From the NCBI GenBank assembly GCA_028456385.1, contig JALNQF010000158.1, forward strand, positions 1 through 64,000: DNA of 64,000 bases. The letters run 5' to 3'. Positions 1 to 9,982 of the stretch are shown piece after piece. This DNA comes from Ophiosphaerella korrae. Taxonomy: Eukaryota > Ascomycota > Dothideomycetes > Pleosporales > Phaeosphaeriaceae. The notes below the pieces were generated by a model that did no database searches, was not told the origin of the DNA, and saw nothing but the letters and a program-made list of their open reading frames with translations. Numbering within the stretch: position 1 is the first letter of the stretch; every line of letters starts with the position of its first letter. A program made the position numbers and the translations under genes.

Positions 1-152
1 TTGTTCCCCATATTGTAGATAGAGATAGAGGAGATAGAAGAGAATGATATAGAGAAGCGGGGTGAGGAAAAATGGAGCTTTTAAGCGAAGAATTTTTTTT
101 CACGCTAGAACATCTTTAGATCGCGTTCTAAGCCTGTTTATACTGCTCAAAC

Positions 153-317
153 CTATTTAGCTACTACCTCCCGCTGTTTCCTCTCTTTGTATTCTTCTAT
201 CTCCTTCTAGAGCTCAAATTCCTTCCTCTTAAGCTCAAAGGCCGCCTGTTGGATCTCGAGCAACCTCTGTTGGTCTTGAATTACTTGATTTGATGTTATA
301 GCCTGCCGGGCAAGGCT
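153..317 (-). other. Untranslated coiled-coil extension of the transposase frame
   Basis: Past the TAG at 318-320 the same frame stays coding-like for about 55 codons, rich in Gln, Glu, Lys and Leu (for example QDQQRLLEIQQAAFELKRKE), down to a TAG at 153-155. It is broken only by one more in-frame TAG inside a ctctag context. Both internal stops sit where a CAG (Gln) codon would fit, i.e. CpA to TpA changes. I infer that the ancestral protein ended in a coiled coil and that this copy has lost it. Alternatively the sequence is simply 3' untranslated DNA. Confidence 0.45.
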
Positions 318-3300
318 CTAGACGCCTACCTGCGAGCTTATAGGCCTAGAACACGTTAGGAAGGCGTTTGAAACAAGTTCTATATCGTACCCTAGGATTA
401 GTGACGATCTTGCTGGTGATGATCTTGCTGGTGAAGACCTCGCCACTGTAACTAAGGGCGACCGAGTTTGATTACGTAGGGTTCCTCCTCTACGCAGTGC
501 TCCTCTTGGAGTAGCCCTTCGACCCCTTACTAGCATTTCAATACTTAGTAGATCCTCATCGCTGTCAGAGATATTGGTCTCAGCTTCAAACTGCTTTCGA
601 GTACGTTCTAAACATATTTTAGTAGGAATATCAACAACGTCATTAGAGAGTACTTACTCTTCTCTCTCCCTCTATTTAACGAGTATCGCTGCGACATAGA
701 TGCTAGCCCGCGGTAGGATCTACAGGTACCGTATTTATCCATACCATCAAACTCAAGTACATCTTGGAGATCCATTTGTAGGCCGCTTTAAACACGTTAG
801 GAGTACGTTCTCAATACAATCTACAGTACTTACTTTAGTATGGCCTCTAGGAGTGGAGTTTGTATCCCTGTTTTATAGCTCTTCTGCCCAGCTTGCTCAG
901 CCGCGTTTGTATGCGACTCTAACCTATTCCATACATCTTTATTCATATTACTACAACACCTCACTATCCCAGCTGCAATAACTGGGTTTTTCTTGTTAAT
1001 AGCCCAGTTTCGAACAAATTGAGAATCTTCATGCACTAAAACACAATTAGAACACGTTACAAACACGTTGGAGAGACTTACAAGCTAAGAGATCTAATAG
1101 TTCAAAGTACTCCTCAGCTCTTTCAGCTTTTTGGACCTGCATCATACGGCCCCAAGGAGAGTCTTCAGTATGTAATGAACCAGGTCCACATGCAGTATTA
1201 ATCGTTCGTGTAAAGTGAACTAGACAGAACCGAGCACACGAAGCTAGTTGCCATCTCCAGTTTCTACCTTGTGGATCAATACTCTTCAGATATCGCCCAA
1301 GGCCTAGAACGCGTTTCAATAGTGTTCTGAATACGTTTAGGTAAAATATCTTACCTCCCATCTGCTTACTGCACATGTCAATGGTAGTTCCATAGAACCC
1401 AGTTCCATGAAGGTGACGCCATTGTACAGGCCTTCCTGCACGCTCGCCCGCAAGCTTGAAGAAGCTTGCAAAGCTCAACTCGTACATATCGCGATAGGAT
1501 GTATCAGTAATAATCCGGCCAAGCGTGATGACTGAAACTAGTTAGGAACGCGTTCTAATCGTATTTGTACTCAACCCCTACGTTTGTTCTGTCTTGAATG
1601 AAAGGCAGCTATCAGGATCTCTGCCCAACTTCCACGGAGACGCTTATACGACATATCTATCTGGAACGTGTCGAGGTCAAGTAGGATCTTTGCCTGTTCA
1701 TCGAAGAAACAGACAATAATATCGCCTGACACGCCAGACAGGACCTGCCGGATATATGCCTACTTATCATGAGATTGCGTTTAGAGCGTGTTTCAAACAT
1801 CTTCATACCGTTTCCGGGATCTGATGCCGAGTCCTCCACTCATATACAACACTTTCAACTCCGTGACGATAGGGGAATCGACTTAGCTTCTCCCTTTTAA
1901 TAATAGTTGTAATACGATCCTTATTTGCAAATGCAGCATGTAGCTCCTCAACAGAACGAATACCACGGCTAGAAAGATATGCCTTAAGCTGGGGCGAATT
2001 AAGAAACTGGGCTAAACACGTTAGAAACACTCTCCAATCCCGTTTCTGTATAGACCTACATCTTGTTAGGCCTGGGGTTAACATAGGTCGCAAAACCTCC
2101 TCTAAGCCCCTTATATCTTCATCCTCTGCTATTGAAGGAGGTGGTGGGATATGGGTATGTTCTCCAAATACAATTAGAACAAAATAGGGAGACGTCTGGA
2201 TGTCATTTGGAATGATAATATGGTAATAGGCCTCACAGTTGTCGTGTACGAGAATTCCTGGACCTTGGGCATGGTCAATATCTTTAAACACGTTAGAAAC
2301 ATATTCGCAACGGATTCGAATTCGAATCGTCAAAACTTACTGCACTTGTCTACCCTAGCTGACGTAGGCTCAACAACGTAACAGCGCTCTACTTCCTGCT
2401 CCTCAGTTGGTAATCCATGCTCAAACAAATGCTTAAGGTATTCAAGATCTACGTCTGGATTAATACTCCGGGTAAAGTGCCTCTCTACATCTTGTGTCTG
2501 CCGGGACCAGCTTCTACATCCAATAAAGGGCTGACACTTTCCAGCTATTGGCTAAACACGTTAGCAACGTGTTCTTAATATAATCTAGCTTACTACGTAC
2601 TATGCGTGTCTGTTCTAGAATAACAGGCCCACAGTTATCGTTAGGTTGAAGGCATGCACCCAACTCAAATCGCTTCTGTACTCCAATGTAGACACTACTA
2701 TATTAGCAGATGTACTAAAACACGTTTAGAACTAATCTAAAACGCGTTCAAACCTACCTTGTAGCCTTCTGCTTTGCAGTAGTAAGAAGTTTCCCAGGAG
2801 CGTGTCGAAGTTTCCTAATCTTCTCCCAAAGCTCATCGTCAACACTACGATGCGGATGTATTCGTAAAGCGTCTGAGAGATAAGGGCACCTCTTTATACC
2901 TGTACAGTTATACCTCCATCTTGTTGCAGGTAGGTTATTGAAAAAAGGTGATATTGTTGGACGATCGTTCGTTTTAGTAGCCTTCGAATATTGGAACTAG
3001 AATATATTTAGATTGTGTTTACAACGTGTTCTAACGTGCGTTTACCTGTGTAGCCTTCCTCAAAATCTGCTTCTTCGTTGGTAGTTCACCAAAATCAGTT
3101 CTTGTAATAGGAACAACGTAGGCGCACCCTCCATCAACACTTGAAGGATACATAGGCACAGCCGGTACCCATAGTACCTTTGCGGCAGAGAGGGGAGGGC
3201 CTCTACTGTTACCAACCGTGAATATAGTAAGAGTTTCCTACACGTCAGTTAGAACGCATTTAGAACGTGTTCTAAACTACTTTACCTGGGTAGGGTCAGT

Positions 3301-3435
3301 TGTTTCGTCCCTACTGCCATCAACGGGGGCGGCAAATAGGTCCCCAAGCTCAAGCGTGCGATCTTCATCAATAGAATCTTCCCTCCAGATAGCGAAAGGG
3401 TTGAACAGGCCAAATGCAGTATCTAAGCTGGCCAT
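318..3435 (-). CDS. Mutator-like (MULE) transposase, 14 exons
   Basis: Hand splicing from the ATG at 3435 gives 14 exons totalling 2469 nt, an uninterrupted frame of 822 residues ending at a TAG at 318-320. The exon ends agree in phase at all 13 introns, which is strong support for the model. Recognisable parts in order are: an N-terminal region with scattered Cys and His; a block ending in GEHTHIPPPP, typical of fungal MULE proteins; LLDLDTFQIDMSYKR (exon 8), which fits the first catalytic Asp of the DDE core; TTIDMCSKQMGG, then FCLVHF (the C..H motif); and a C-terminal SHTN...LLEAI block. A MULE transposase cuts and rejoins the element through its terminal repeats. Family assignment rests on motif memory, not on a search. 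No long terminal inverted repeats were found; the left end may lie outside the window. Upstream of the ATG are 21-bp tandem repeats. Exon continuity suggests a recently active or selected copy. Confidence 0.75.
346..3285 (-). repeat. Family of 13 short introns sharing an AAC[AG][CT]GTT motif
   Basis: The transposase introns lie at 3238-3285, 2997-3045, 2695-2757, 2552-2600, 2282-2340, 2012-2059, 1760-1808, 1532-1575, 1304-1354, 1036-1081, 786-833, 608-657 and 346-390 (44-63 bp, 649 bp in all). Eleven contain an exact AACACGTT, AACGTGTT or AACGCGTT, 14 copies in total; the one at 1760-1808 has it with one mismatch and the one at 608-657 only a degenerate form. In many the motif overlaps the branch point and acceptor, as in CTAACGTGTTTAG at 2552, 2012 and, as CTAACGTGTTCTAG, at 346. 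Several introns hold both orientations and could fold into a hairpin. I saw no exact copy in the exons. Chance expectation for four octamer variants in 649 bp is about 0.04. Two acceptors are AAG rather than the usual TAG or CAG. Confidence 0.75.
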
Positions 3436-3473
3436 TGTGTTTAGAACGTGATTTTACGAGAAATAACTATAAG

Positions 3474-3557
3474 AAAACTCTGCTTAACCATGGGAAAACT
3501 CTGCTTAACCATGGGAAAACTCGGCCTAACCATGGGAAAATTCGGCCTAACCATGGG
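3474..3557. repeat. Four 21-bp tandem repeats with CCATGG cores
   Basis: Four consecutive 21-bp units begin at 3474, 3495, 3516 and 3537. The first two are identical and the next two differ at a few bases; each ends in CTTAACCATGGG or CCTAACCATGGG. Inverted relatives follow at about 3592 (TTAGGCCCATGG) and 3620 (AACCCATGGTTAG). The array is only about 40 bp upstream of the transposase ATG, a position where DNA transposons often keep subterminal transposase-binding repeats. That role is inferred. Confidence 0.8.
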
Positions 3558-3805
3558 CTGAACGTCGGCTGTATTTCGGTGCCTCTTCTTGGTTAGGCCC
3601 ATGGCATCCTTGGCAAACCCATGGTTAGATGACATGCAGCCTGACAGCGACCTTGTAATGACTTGTACATGCAGCGACAGGACGTACGCACAGTTCGGTA
3701 GCACGAGCAGCTTGAAACTTTGTAAGAGATCATTCAATAGCTATTTGAGCATACCTTGTAATGTGCTAATCTCCTCCAGCCGAGCATATTAACGTCTACT
3801 CCGGG

Positions 3806-4261
3806 TTGCTCCTACAAGATTTCAAGGGCACGCCGAAGCCTCCGACAAATGTTAGCAATATCAAGATCCCCGCCGACAACAGCTACCAAATTCGACAAGG
3901 CGGTACTACCTGCTTCCGCCCAAAAAATCCCGACATCTGCAAAACATTCCCGGTTCAGGATGCAGGCAAATGCCCCCTTTGCTATTCAATTATTAGCGGT
4001 GCCGGAGAACCTGTCAAATGCCGCAGTGAATATATTCCCTCGGTTGTTGGCTATTCTGACTATTATTACATCTTCGAGTATATGGCCGTCTCAGCTGTCA
4101 CACCTGGTGCATGGAAATTTCTTTATTATGATAACTTGGAATGCAAGGGTGAGCCGATAAAGGTCGCGACAGGCGACGAACTAAAGGATAATTGTTTGAG
4201 GTTTAGTGAGAAACTAACGCATGCTTTCGCGGCGGTGCCACTTTGGAACGCGGATTATTAA
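3806..4261 (+). pseudogene. 5'-truncated Cys-rich protein gene
   Basis: An open frame encodes about 150 residues with seven cysteines (for example CFRP, CKTF, CPLC, CRSE) and an aromatic stretch GYSDYYYIFEY, ending at a TAA at 4259-4261. There is no ATG at its beginning; the only in-frame Met lies deep inside. No signal peptide is visible upstream, where the DNA instead shows the 21-bp repeats and the flank of the transposon. The likely story is that a small secreted Cys-rich protein lost its first exon when the neighbouring element arrived. A start through an undetected intron cannot be excluded. I do not recognise the family. Confidence 0.4.
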
Positions 4262-4436
4262 ATGTAGATGATTACGGAGGCGTGGTGAGAAACGCTATGA
4301 ATGGTTATGGATATTGAGACCAGGAGACACTATTGCCAGTTGACCCGATAGACGAAGTACGGGGTAATTTTATATAATTTTAGGAAAATAAAGAATACCA
4401 CCCGATTTGAATGGAAAGGTAGTCATGATATACTGT

Positions 4437-5306
4437 CTAGGTTCTATTATATGCTTTGGGTTTTGAACTTTGAACCCGAAATCCATTTAGCCCTATACCT
4501 CCAAGCAGTCGAGAACTATCCAATGATTTACTATTGACGCCTGTGAGTAAATCGACTGTCGAATTCTGTGGGACACCTGATACAACAACTATTTTATAGG
4601 CAAGAATAGCAATGGTTCCTAACAGACCACCACACTGTACTGCATTCTTTACGCGACTCGCGCAGCGCGATTGAGGAGGCCGGAATCGTTCGAAATCGTC
4701 CGCAATAACCTCTACAACTTGCTGGCTATTTTTGTTACGTCCTTGGCGATATGTTCTACCGTGTGCGGTTCTTGTTCTATCCCATGCAGTTGTTGGATAA
4801 CTAGCAGCACCGCCACCCTCGCTTGAATTTGCATTCAGGCTTCCACTGCGCATTGCATCATTATTCGGCCTCGGGTTCGGATTTGAATCTGCCTCCTGGT
4901 TTCTCATATGTGCTCCTTGGTGCTGACCTTGTTGGACCGATATTATAGGTATATCACGGCTAGAACGGCCATCCGCCTGGCTGTTTGGCTGGTTTGAAGC
5001 TGATATTTGCGGGTTGTTCCCAGCACCCCCAAACTTTGGCTGAACTTGATATCAGTTACAGTAAATTATACGAGAAATTAAACCTTACCGTGCGTTGCCG
5101 GATGCGCTCACGGATTGTTGAGTTATTAGGTTGTCCTTCGCCGTTTAATTTTACTGCCTATCTCGAGTTCTGTTGTCTTGCTTGAGAAGCTCCAGTTTAA
5201 GAGTTACTAGGCTCCGGGTGGATTTAGTTGTCTCCGGGATCGGTACCTCTGGGATCGTTGAGATTGACAGGATTATTGCGGCAGTACCGATACAGATTTG
5301 GGCCAT
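4437..5306 (-). CDS. Uncharacterised 256-residue protein, three exons
   Basis: The model joins exons 5306-5208, 5157-5089 and 5039-4437, with introns of 50 and 49 bp bounded by GTAACT/TAG and GTAAGG/CAG. The phases agree and the frame stays open for 256 residues. The N-terminus (MAQICIGTAAIILSIS) is a hydrophobic segment followed by Pro/Glu and Thr/Ser residues, so a membrane anchor or signal is possible. The middle is Asn/Gln/Ser-rich and probably disordered. Around residue 200 is a second hydrophobic stretch, GLLGTIAILAYKIVVV. No family is recognised. Without splicing, exon 1 would read on to a stop after 51 codons, so intron retention would give a short peptide. Function unknown. Confidence 0.4.
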
Positions 5307-7713
5307 CAATTGTCCTCAACGGATCTGGTGATATCCATCTACATAGCCACGGGGCATAGCAGCGTGCATTGCAGTAAAAAAAAATCCGCTTTCTCGATCA
5401 CGTTCGTATGCAGCATATCGACATCGACTCGGGGCCTGTTTTTCTCCACGCAAGGCTATTTAGGTCAAGTCTCCAAACGGAGAAAACCCCTCGTAAGAGA
5501 GGATTTTAGCTTCGTCATTTGTTTCCAGGCCCTTTCTGCTCTGGTAGCGTAGAGTGGTGTAGAGTTATCAATGTTGTCAAACTGACAAGTGCGATAGCCT
5601 CATAACCGGTCACGTAGTATGTATATTTTGATTTGGTGAGAGAACCACTGCCTGAGTAGGTCATTTGAATGTCTAGACCAAGAAGATAGAATGTTTGGCT
5701 AAGGAGCGGCAAAGGAGCGGCGCGTGTCGTTACTTTGCGGACGCATTTTCCGGAGTATTCGCACACATACCACGTTTGCTGGCTCTCGATACCGTTGGCC
5801 ACTTATGTTGAGAATGATTTCATCATGTTCGCATCGTCCCATGTGATTGAGTTAAGTCTAGATGCAAACGTTATGCATCTGGTATGACCACCCCTGTCGC
5901 TGTATTGACAAAATTCCTGGTTCGCACCTATTGGCAAACTTTCGATACTCTAGATGACCTGGCTCTCGATGACCTGGCTCTCGATACCCGTATCTGCGAG
6001 TCCATGCACGGACCAAGGGCGTATCTACAGCATCGTGGGTCATTGAGCGCATGTTGCTGGCTTGGTCATATATATACATTTCTATGTATTCCGCCACTCC
6101 GTTTATCCTATTGGAGGAGCTATTCTGTTGTAAGTTAATACTGGGATCTTGCTTAGCGAAATTCGGATTCTTGATACTCTCTCTACTGCATGTTTGGACA
6201 AGTTGGCCAAACCCGTCATAGTATCGTGGGAGCATTTGGGAGGTGGAATGCAGTGGATGTGAAGAGTCCCTATTGCCTCGTGTGGTAGAACATCCGCAGC
6301 CTAACGCCATGTCAATGTGGAATCTCCCACAGATGCAAACCAGGAACGTGGCTCGTCGAGGTACATGGCTGAGCTGAAGCACACAAGATGCCGTGACAGG
6401 ATGCAGAAGCGCGATGCAATGTGCGTGACATCTAAAGTGGTACAGTAGTGTAGTGGTTTCGCTAGAGTGCCAGCTTCGCCACGTAAACCTCATCAAGGCA
6501 TCACAGCTTCAGGTCAACTAGCAGCTCGGGCCTCGACAACTCCACGTTGGCGCTAAGCTCAATCTAACTGGTGTCCCCCATGCATGTCCTTATCGCTGCT
6601 GGGTTAATACGGATACACACCTAGTCCTCTTTCCAGACCTCATGACCTATCTTTCCAATCCCATCTCTCGCCCTATACTCCGTACATGCCTTTCTTTGAT
6701 CTCCCGTTATCGCCAGATACAGCTTGACGCAATGCTTCAGCTATGACTTGACTTGCTTGATCCAGTCGAGCTTACACACGAGAGGTGATCTTTACCACAG
6801 CGACTGAGATTCAGCTACGCCTTGCAACGCGAGTTTGTTGCCAGCTACACCCTTACTTGCAGAAATTGACTATCGATATCTGCGAGCTGCACAGCTCTTC
6901 TCTCCTGATTTGCTGACGTCGCCTAACGCTACCCAATGCGTACACCAGGTATCGTGTGCCGTACAATGGTTCAAGCCACTCTCGTTCTCATGAGCCACAG
7001 ATGCAGACTAATTGCGGCACTGGTCTAAATCCATCGTTTTGGACATGGTCTTGCCTAAGAGAATCATTTGCTGTGCGGTGTCTGTCACTTTGATCGGGAA
7101 GGAAGCGTTGGGAGCGTCACTTAGATTCGTGTCTCCACCTTGCACTAGGTTGAGCTATTCAAGAGCATGAAGGTAGATGCAAAAACGCTTCCCTGGGCGC
7201 GATAGGGGCTTACAAGGCCTGTATGGGTGTGGAAAGCTGAACCTGGTTCTTCTAGTGACTGCGGAAAACATCGCGGCCACTCATGTATGAGGCAGATGAT
7301 GCCCAATTTTGTTCAGACAGCAAACCGCTAATAGAGACCCTATCTTTCTCACCTTATATGACAGACTTTAAACCCTTTTCCCGCAACAACGTCTCGCTCA
7401 ACATAGGCGGGACCGATGGTAGCAGTGGCAATTACTACGACACATCTGTGCTATGTCAAAGAAGACAACCAATAATGGTTTCTCGGAGCTCTAGTAGATT
7501 TCCAACAGAAAAAAAAAGTATGAGGAAAGGTTCACGTGACCCGTGTCTCTTGGCACCGACAAGGATGTCGCGTCTGCCTAATGCGTCGGCCGACTTTAGC
7601 TTTCCACGCGTCGAATCTCACAACTTGACATCTGAACAATTGACACACTCGACTTCCGGCTCCCGCACAGCCATTAATAATTGCAAGACGTGCTAACAAA
7701 TGCCCACGTCGAG
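5307..7713. other. Gene-poor stretch with no convincing coding sequence
   Basis: About 2.4 kb without a supportable gene. Open frames of 95 (5515-5802 minus) and 212 codons (5858-6496 minus) and one of 137 codons (7283-7696 plus) lack any recognisable domain and look compositionally random. An 18-bp tandem duplication, gatgacctggctctc, lies near 5953-5987, and the phrase ctggctctcgatacc recurs near 5779. This may be decayed repeat DNA. Confidence 0.5.
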
Positions 7714-9471
7714 ATGGAGACAACGAATATGACCGCCGAGCTCGCAGCAGCCAGCCTCTCCGCAGAGCAAAAAGAACAGCTCCACGAAGTTGCCAACCTC
7801 CTACTCGAGGTCTATCAAACTCTCGTTGACATGCGCTATATCCATCCAGAAGCGCTTATCCAAGGGCCTCACACTTTCTCAGAAGAATTACTAAGCACAT
7901 ATCGAAAACACCAGCTCAACTCTTCCATCGTTTATCTCTACAGCATCATGCCCTACATTGACAACATGGAGACGAATGCGAGGGACTTTTTCCAAGGCAG
8001 CAGCTTTTTCAACCCGCTTAATCAATACGAGGTTGATCAAGGAAGAGATCCGCGCTACCTTAGCCCGGAGGCCGGCCAGTTCGATCACGAGAATGGAGAG
8101 TACATGTATCCGTGGTACACTCCTCTGTCAAACTGTGCGAACCACTCGTCTATGCTGATATACGACGCTAAAAGGCACGTCATTTGGATGGTCGATCAGA
8201 TTGATGGTGACACAACTGATCCTGTGTATCGTCGCAAGTGGTATGACGACAGTGAGAGCGTCAAAGAAAAAAGTGAAAGTGATTGGGGTGAGAGCAATTC
8301 TGACGACTGGGGTGACGAAACAGACCCCGAAGAAGATGATGTCGCTTCTGGTGGCAGCAGTGAATTTTGGAGTGATGACGACGACTTGATAGACACGCAA
8401 GAAATCGAAGGAATAGTGGCAGATCAAGCCGAAGAGATGGATTACGACGAAGGTTTTGAACAGGTTGAAGAGCCAGATGAGTGGGAGCTTCATGAAGCAG
8501 CCCTCGCTGCTTTGGAAAACAAAAATAGTCTAGAGGCTGTGAGAAATAGACCCGCCACCGACGCTCTGCGTGATATCAACCGCTGGTATCGCGAACTGAA
8601 AGAGCTGCCCGGTCAAGGCGAACACAATCGTTTGCTGGAGCCGGAGGTCCTCAAGTTCTTGTACTTGGAAAATGGGTGGCCGGATCAATTCGATGGTGAT
8701 AAGTTCGAGGTGGATTGCGCTCGTGCGTACGCGACGGAGAGAGCTCGCTACGACGCAGAACAGCCTTTAAAGCAAGTGGAGTGCTACAAAGGATGGAACG
8801 AATCGAATGAACGCAATATTGCGCGCTACAAAAAGGAGATCGCTGAAGCGGAAAGCCTAGACGATGAATGGATAGCCCGGATCGAGCTCTGGCAGACAGA
8901 ACATAACTGGCAAAGGAACACAAAAGACCTGAAGGAGGCAGAAGAAAAGGCCGGGACACTATGTCCCGGCGGTGTCTGTCAGAAGGACAGCGACTTGCCG
9001 CTATGGGAGCTCGAAAAGTTAAGGGTTGAGACTCAGTGGAAGCGCGAGAGTGTGCAGCGCACTCCAGCCGTTCTTCAGGGACAGAATAGCATTGAGTCGA
9101 CGCGACGCGCAAAAGCACAACATCGTTGTGATCAGCGCATGCTTGAAATCTACGAGAAGACTCTTCGCGCTTCAAAGGCAGATGCCGAACGCCTGTGTCC
9201 TGGAAGGACTTTCGAGGAAGCAACGGGGATCAAATCGCTTGGTCGACAAGATACTTTGACTTGGATCACTATTTGGAAAGGCCTCGTCAAGTATTACGAG
9301 GAATATTTACAAGCTATGCGCAACTTTGCCAGCACAATACCCCAAAATGCCGCGCATGCTCTTGAGAAAATGGAGATGAGTATCAAAGAACAGGAGGACG
9401 TATTGATGAGAGTCAGGAGAGACCTGGAAGGACAGGAAAAGTGGTTGGCGGAGCATGGAAACACGGACTAG
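7714..9471 (+). CDS. Conserved-looking 585-residue protein, acidic centre and coiled coils
   Basis: A single-exon frame of 585 residues starts at the first ATG (METTNMTAEL); the frame is open a little further upstream, but without an earlier ATG. The N-terminal part (about 1-175) is compact and globular, with motifs such as FFQGSSFFNP, RDPRYLSPE and HSSMLIYDAKRHVIWMVDQ. Residues of about 180-270 are very rich in Asp, Glu and Ser. The C-terminal 300 residues are charged and helical, with repeated Trp-containing segments (W....E..NW) that suggest long coiled coils. No catalytic motif was seen. I recall no named family; it resembles Pleosporales-restricted hypothetical proteins. It stands alone, without an operon-like partner, and is preceded by gene-poor DNA. 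Confidence 0.65.
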   Translation: METTNMTAELAAASLSAEQKEQLHEVANLLLEVYQTLVDMRYIHPEALIQGPHTFSEELLSTYRKHQLNSSIVYLYSIMPYIDNMETNARDFFQGSSFFNPLNQYEVDQGRDPRYLSPEAGQFDHENGEYMYPWYTPLSNCANHSSMLIYDAKRHVIWMVDQIDGDTTDPVYRRKWYDDSESVKEKSESDWGESNSDDWGDETDPEEDDVASGGSSEFWSDDDDLIDTQEIEGIVADQAEEMDYDEGFEQVEEPDEWELHEAALAALENKNSLEAVRNRPATDALRDINRWYRELKELPGQGEHNRLLEPEVLKFLYLENGWPDQFDGDKFEVDCARAYATERARYDAEQPLKQVECYKGWNESNERNIARYKKEIAEAESLDDEWIARIELWQTEHNWQRNTKDLKEAEEKAGTLCPGGVCQKDSDLPLWELEKLRVETQWKRESVQRTPAVLQGQNSIESTRRAKAQHRCDQRMLEIYEKTLRASKADAERLCPGRTFEEATGIKSLGRQDTLTWITIWKGLVKYYEEYLQAMRNFASTIPQNAAHALEKMEMSIKEQEDVLMRVRRDLEGQEKWLAEHGNTD

Positions 9472-9982
9472 CGCAGTGGACTTTCAACGGTTAATATGGA
9501 AGTACTTAGAGACAGTCGTCAGAGTCTGTTCTGCGATAAGGCGCTGCTCCATCGTATTTCAAATACTTGCACCTTGATACCCGACCCGAACGAGCCCGAG
9601 AGCCTGGAAAGGCGAAAGGCACTACGGGCTTAGAAGAAAGATCCTAATTAGATGGTTAGACCACGTGCATTGGACGTGACTAAGGTTCTTGGTAATTGGG
9701 CCGCTGCACGCCAGCATACCTCTTACTTCACACATGGTGTTCAGGTTAAGCTTCCCGAGGATGAAAACGCTCGTAGGTAATATGGCCTCTCGAACCTAGA
9801 TTTACAGCTGACATAGTACAAACACGAACAGAAAACAGTCGCATGTAGTAAATTGAAATCGTCCGGCGATGGCAGTAACAAACGAATTATCAACAACTTT
9901 CAAACGGGCTGGATTTGTCAAAACTACCACAGATTACTCAAGATACAATCTCAATGCCTCACGTGCTTAAACTAGGTATTGA
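9472..9982. other. Intergenic, nothing recognised
   Basis: About 510 bp between the end of the 585-residue gene and the 3' end of the terpene synthase pseudogene. No open frame with coding character and no repeat was noticed. Confidence 0.5.

Noticed and set aside
3474..3557. Tandem repeats considered as a CRISPR-like array
   Set aside because: Units are directly adjacent without spacers, and the genome is eukaryotic.
5858..6496. 212-codon minus-strand open frame
   Set aside because: Composition looks random, it includes an out-of-place tandem duplication, and no domain or splice support was found.
8651..9223. 190-codon minus-strand open frame inside the 585-residue gene
   Set aside because: Shadow of the plus-strand gene; Arg/Ser-rich antisense translation without domain.
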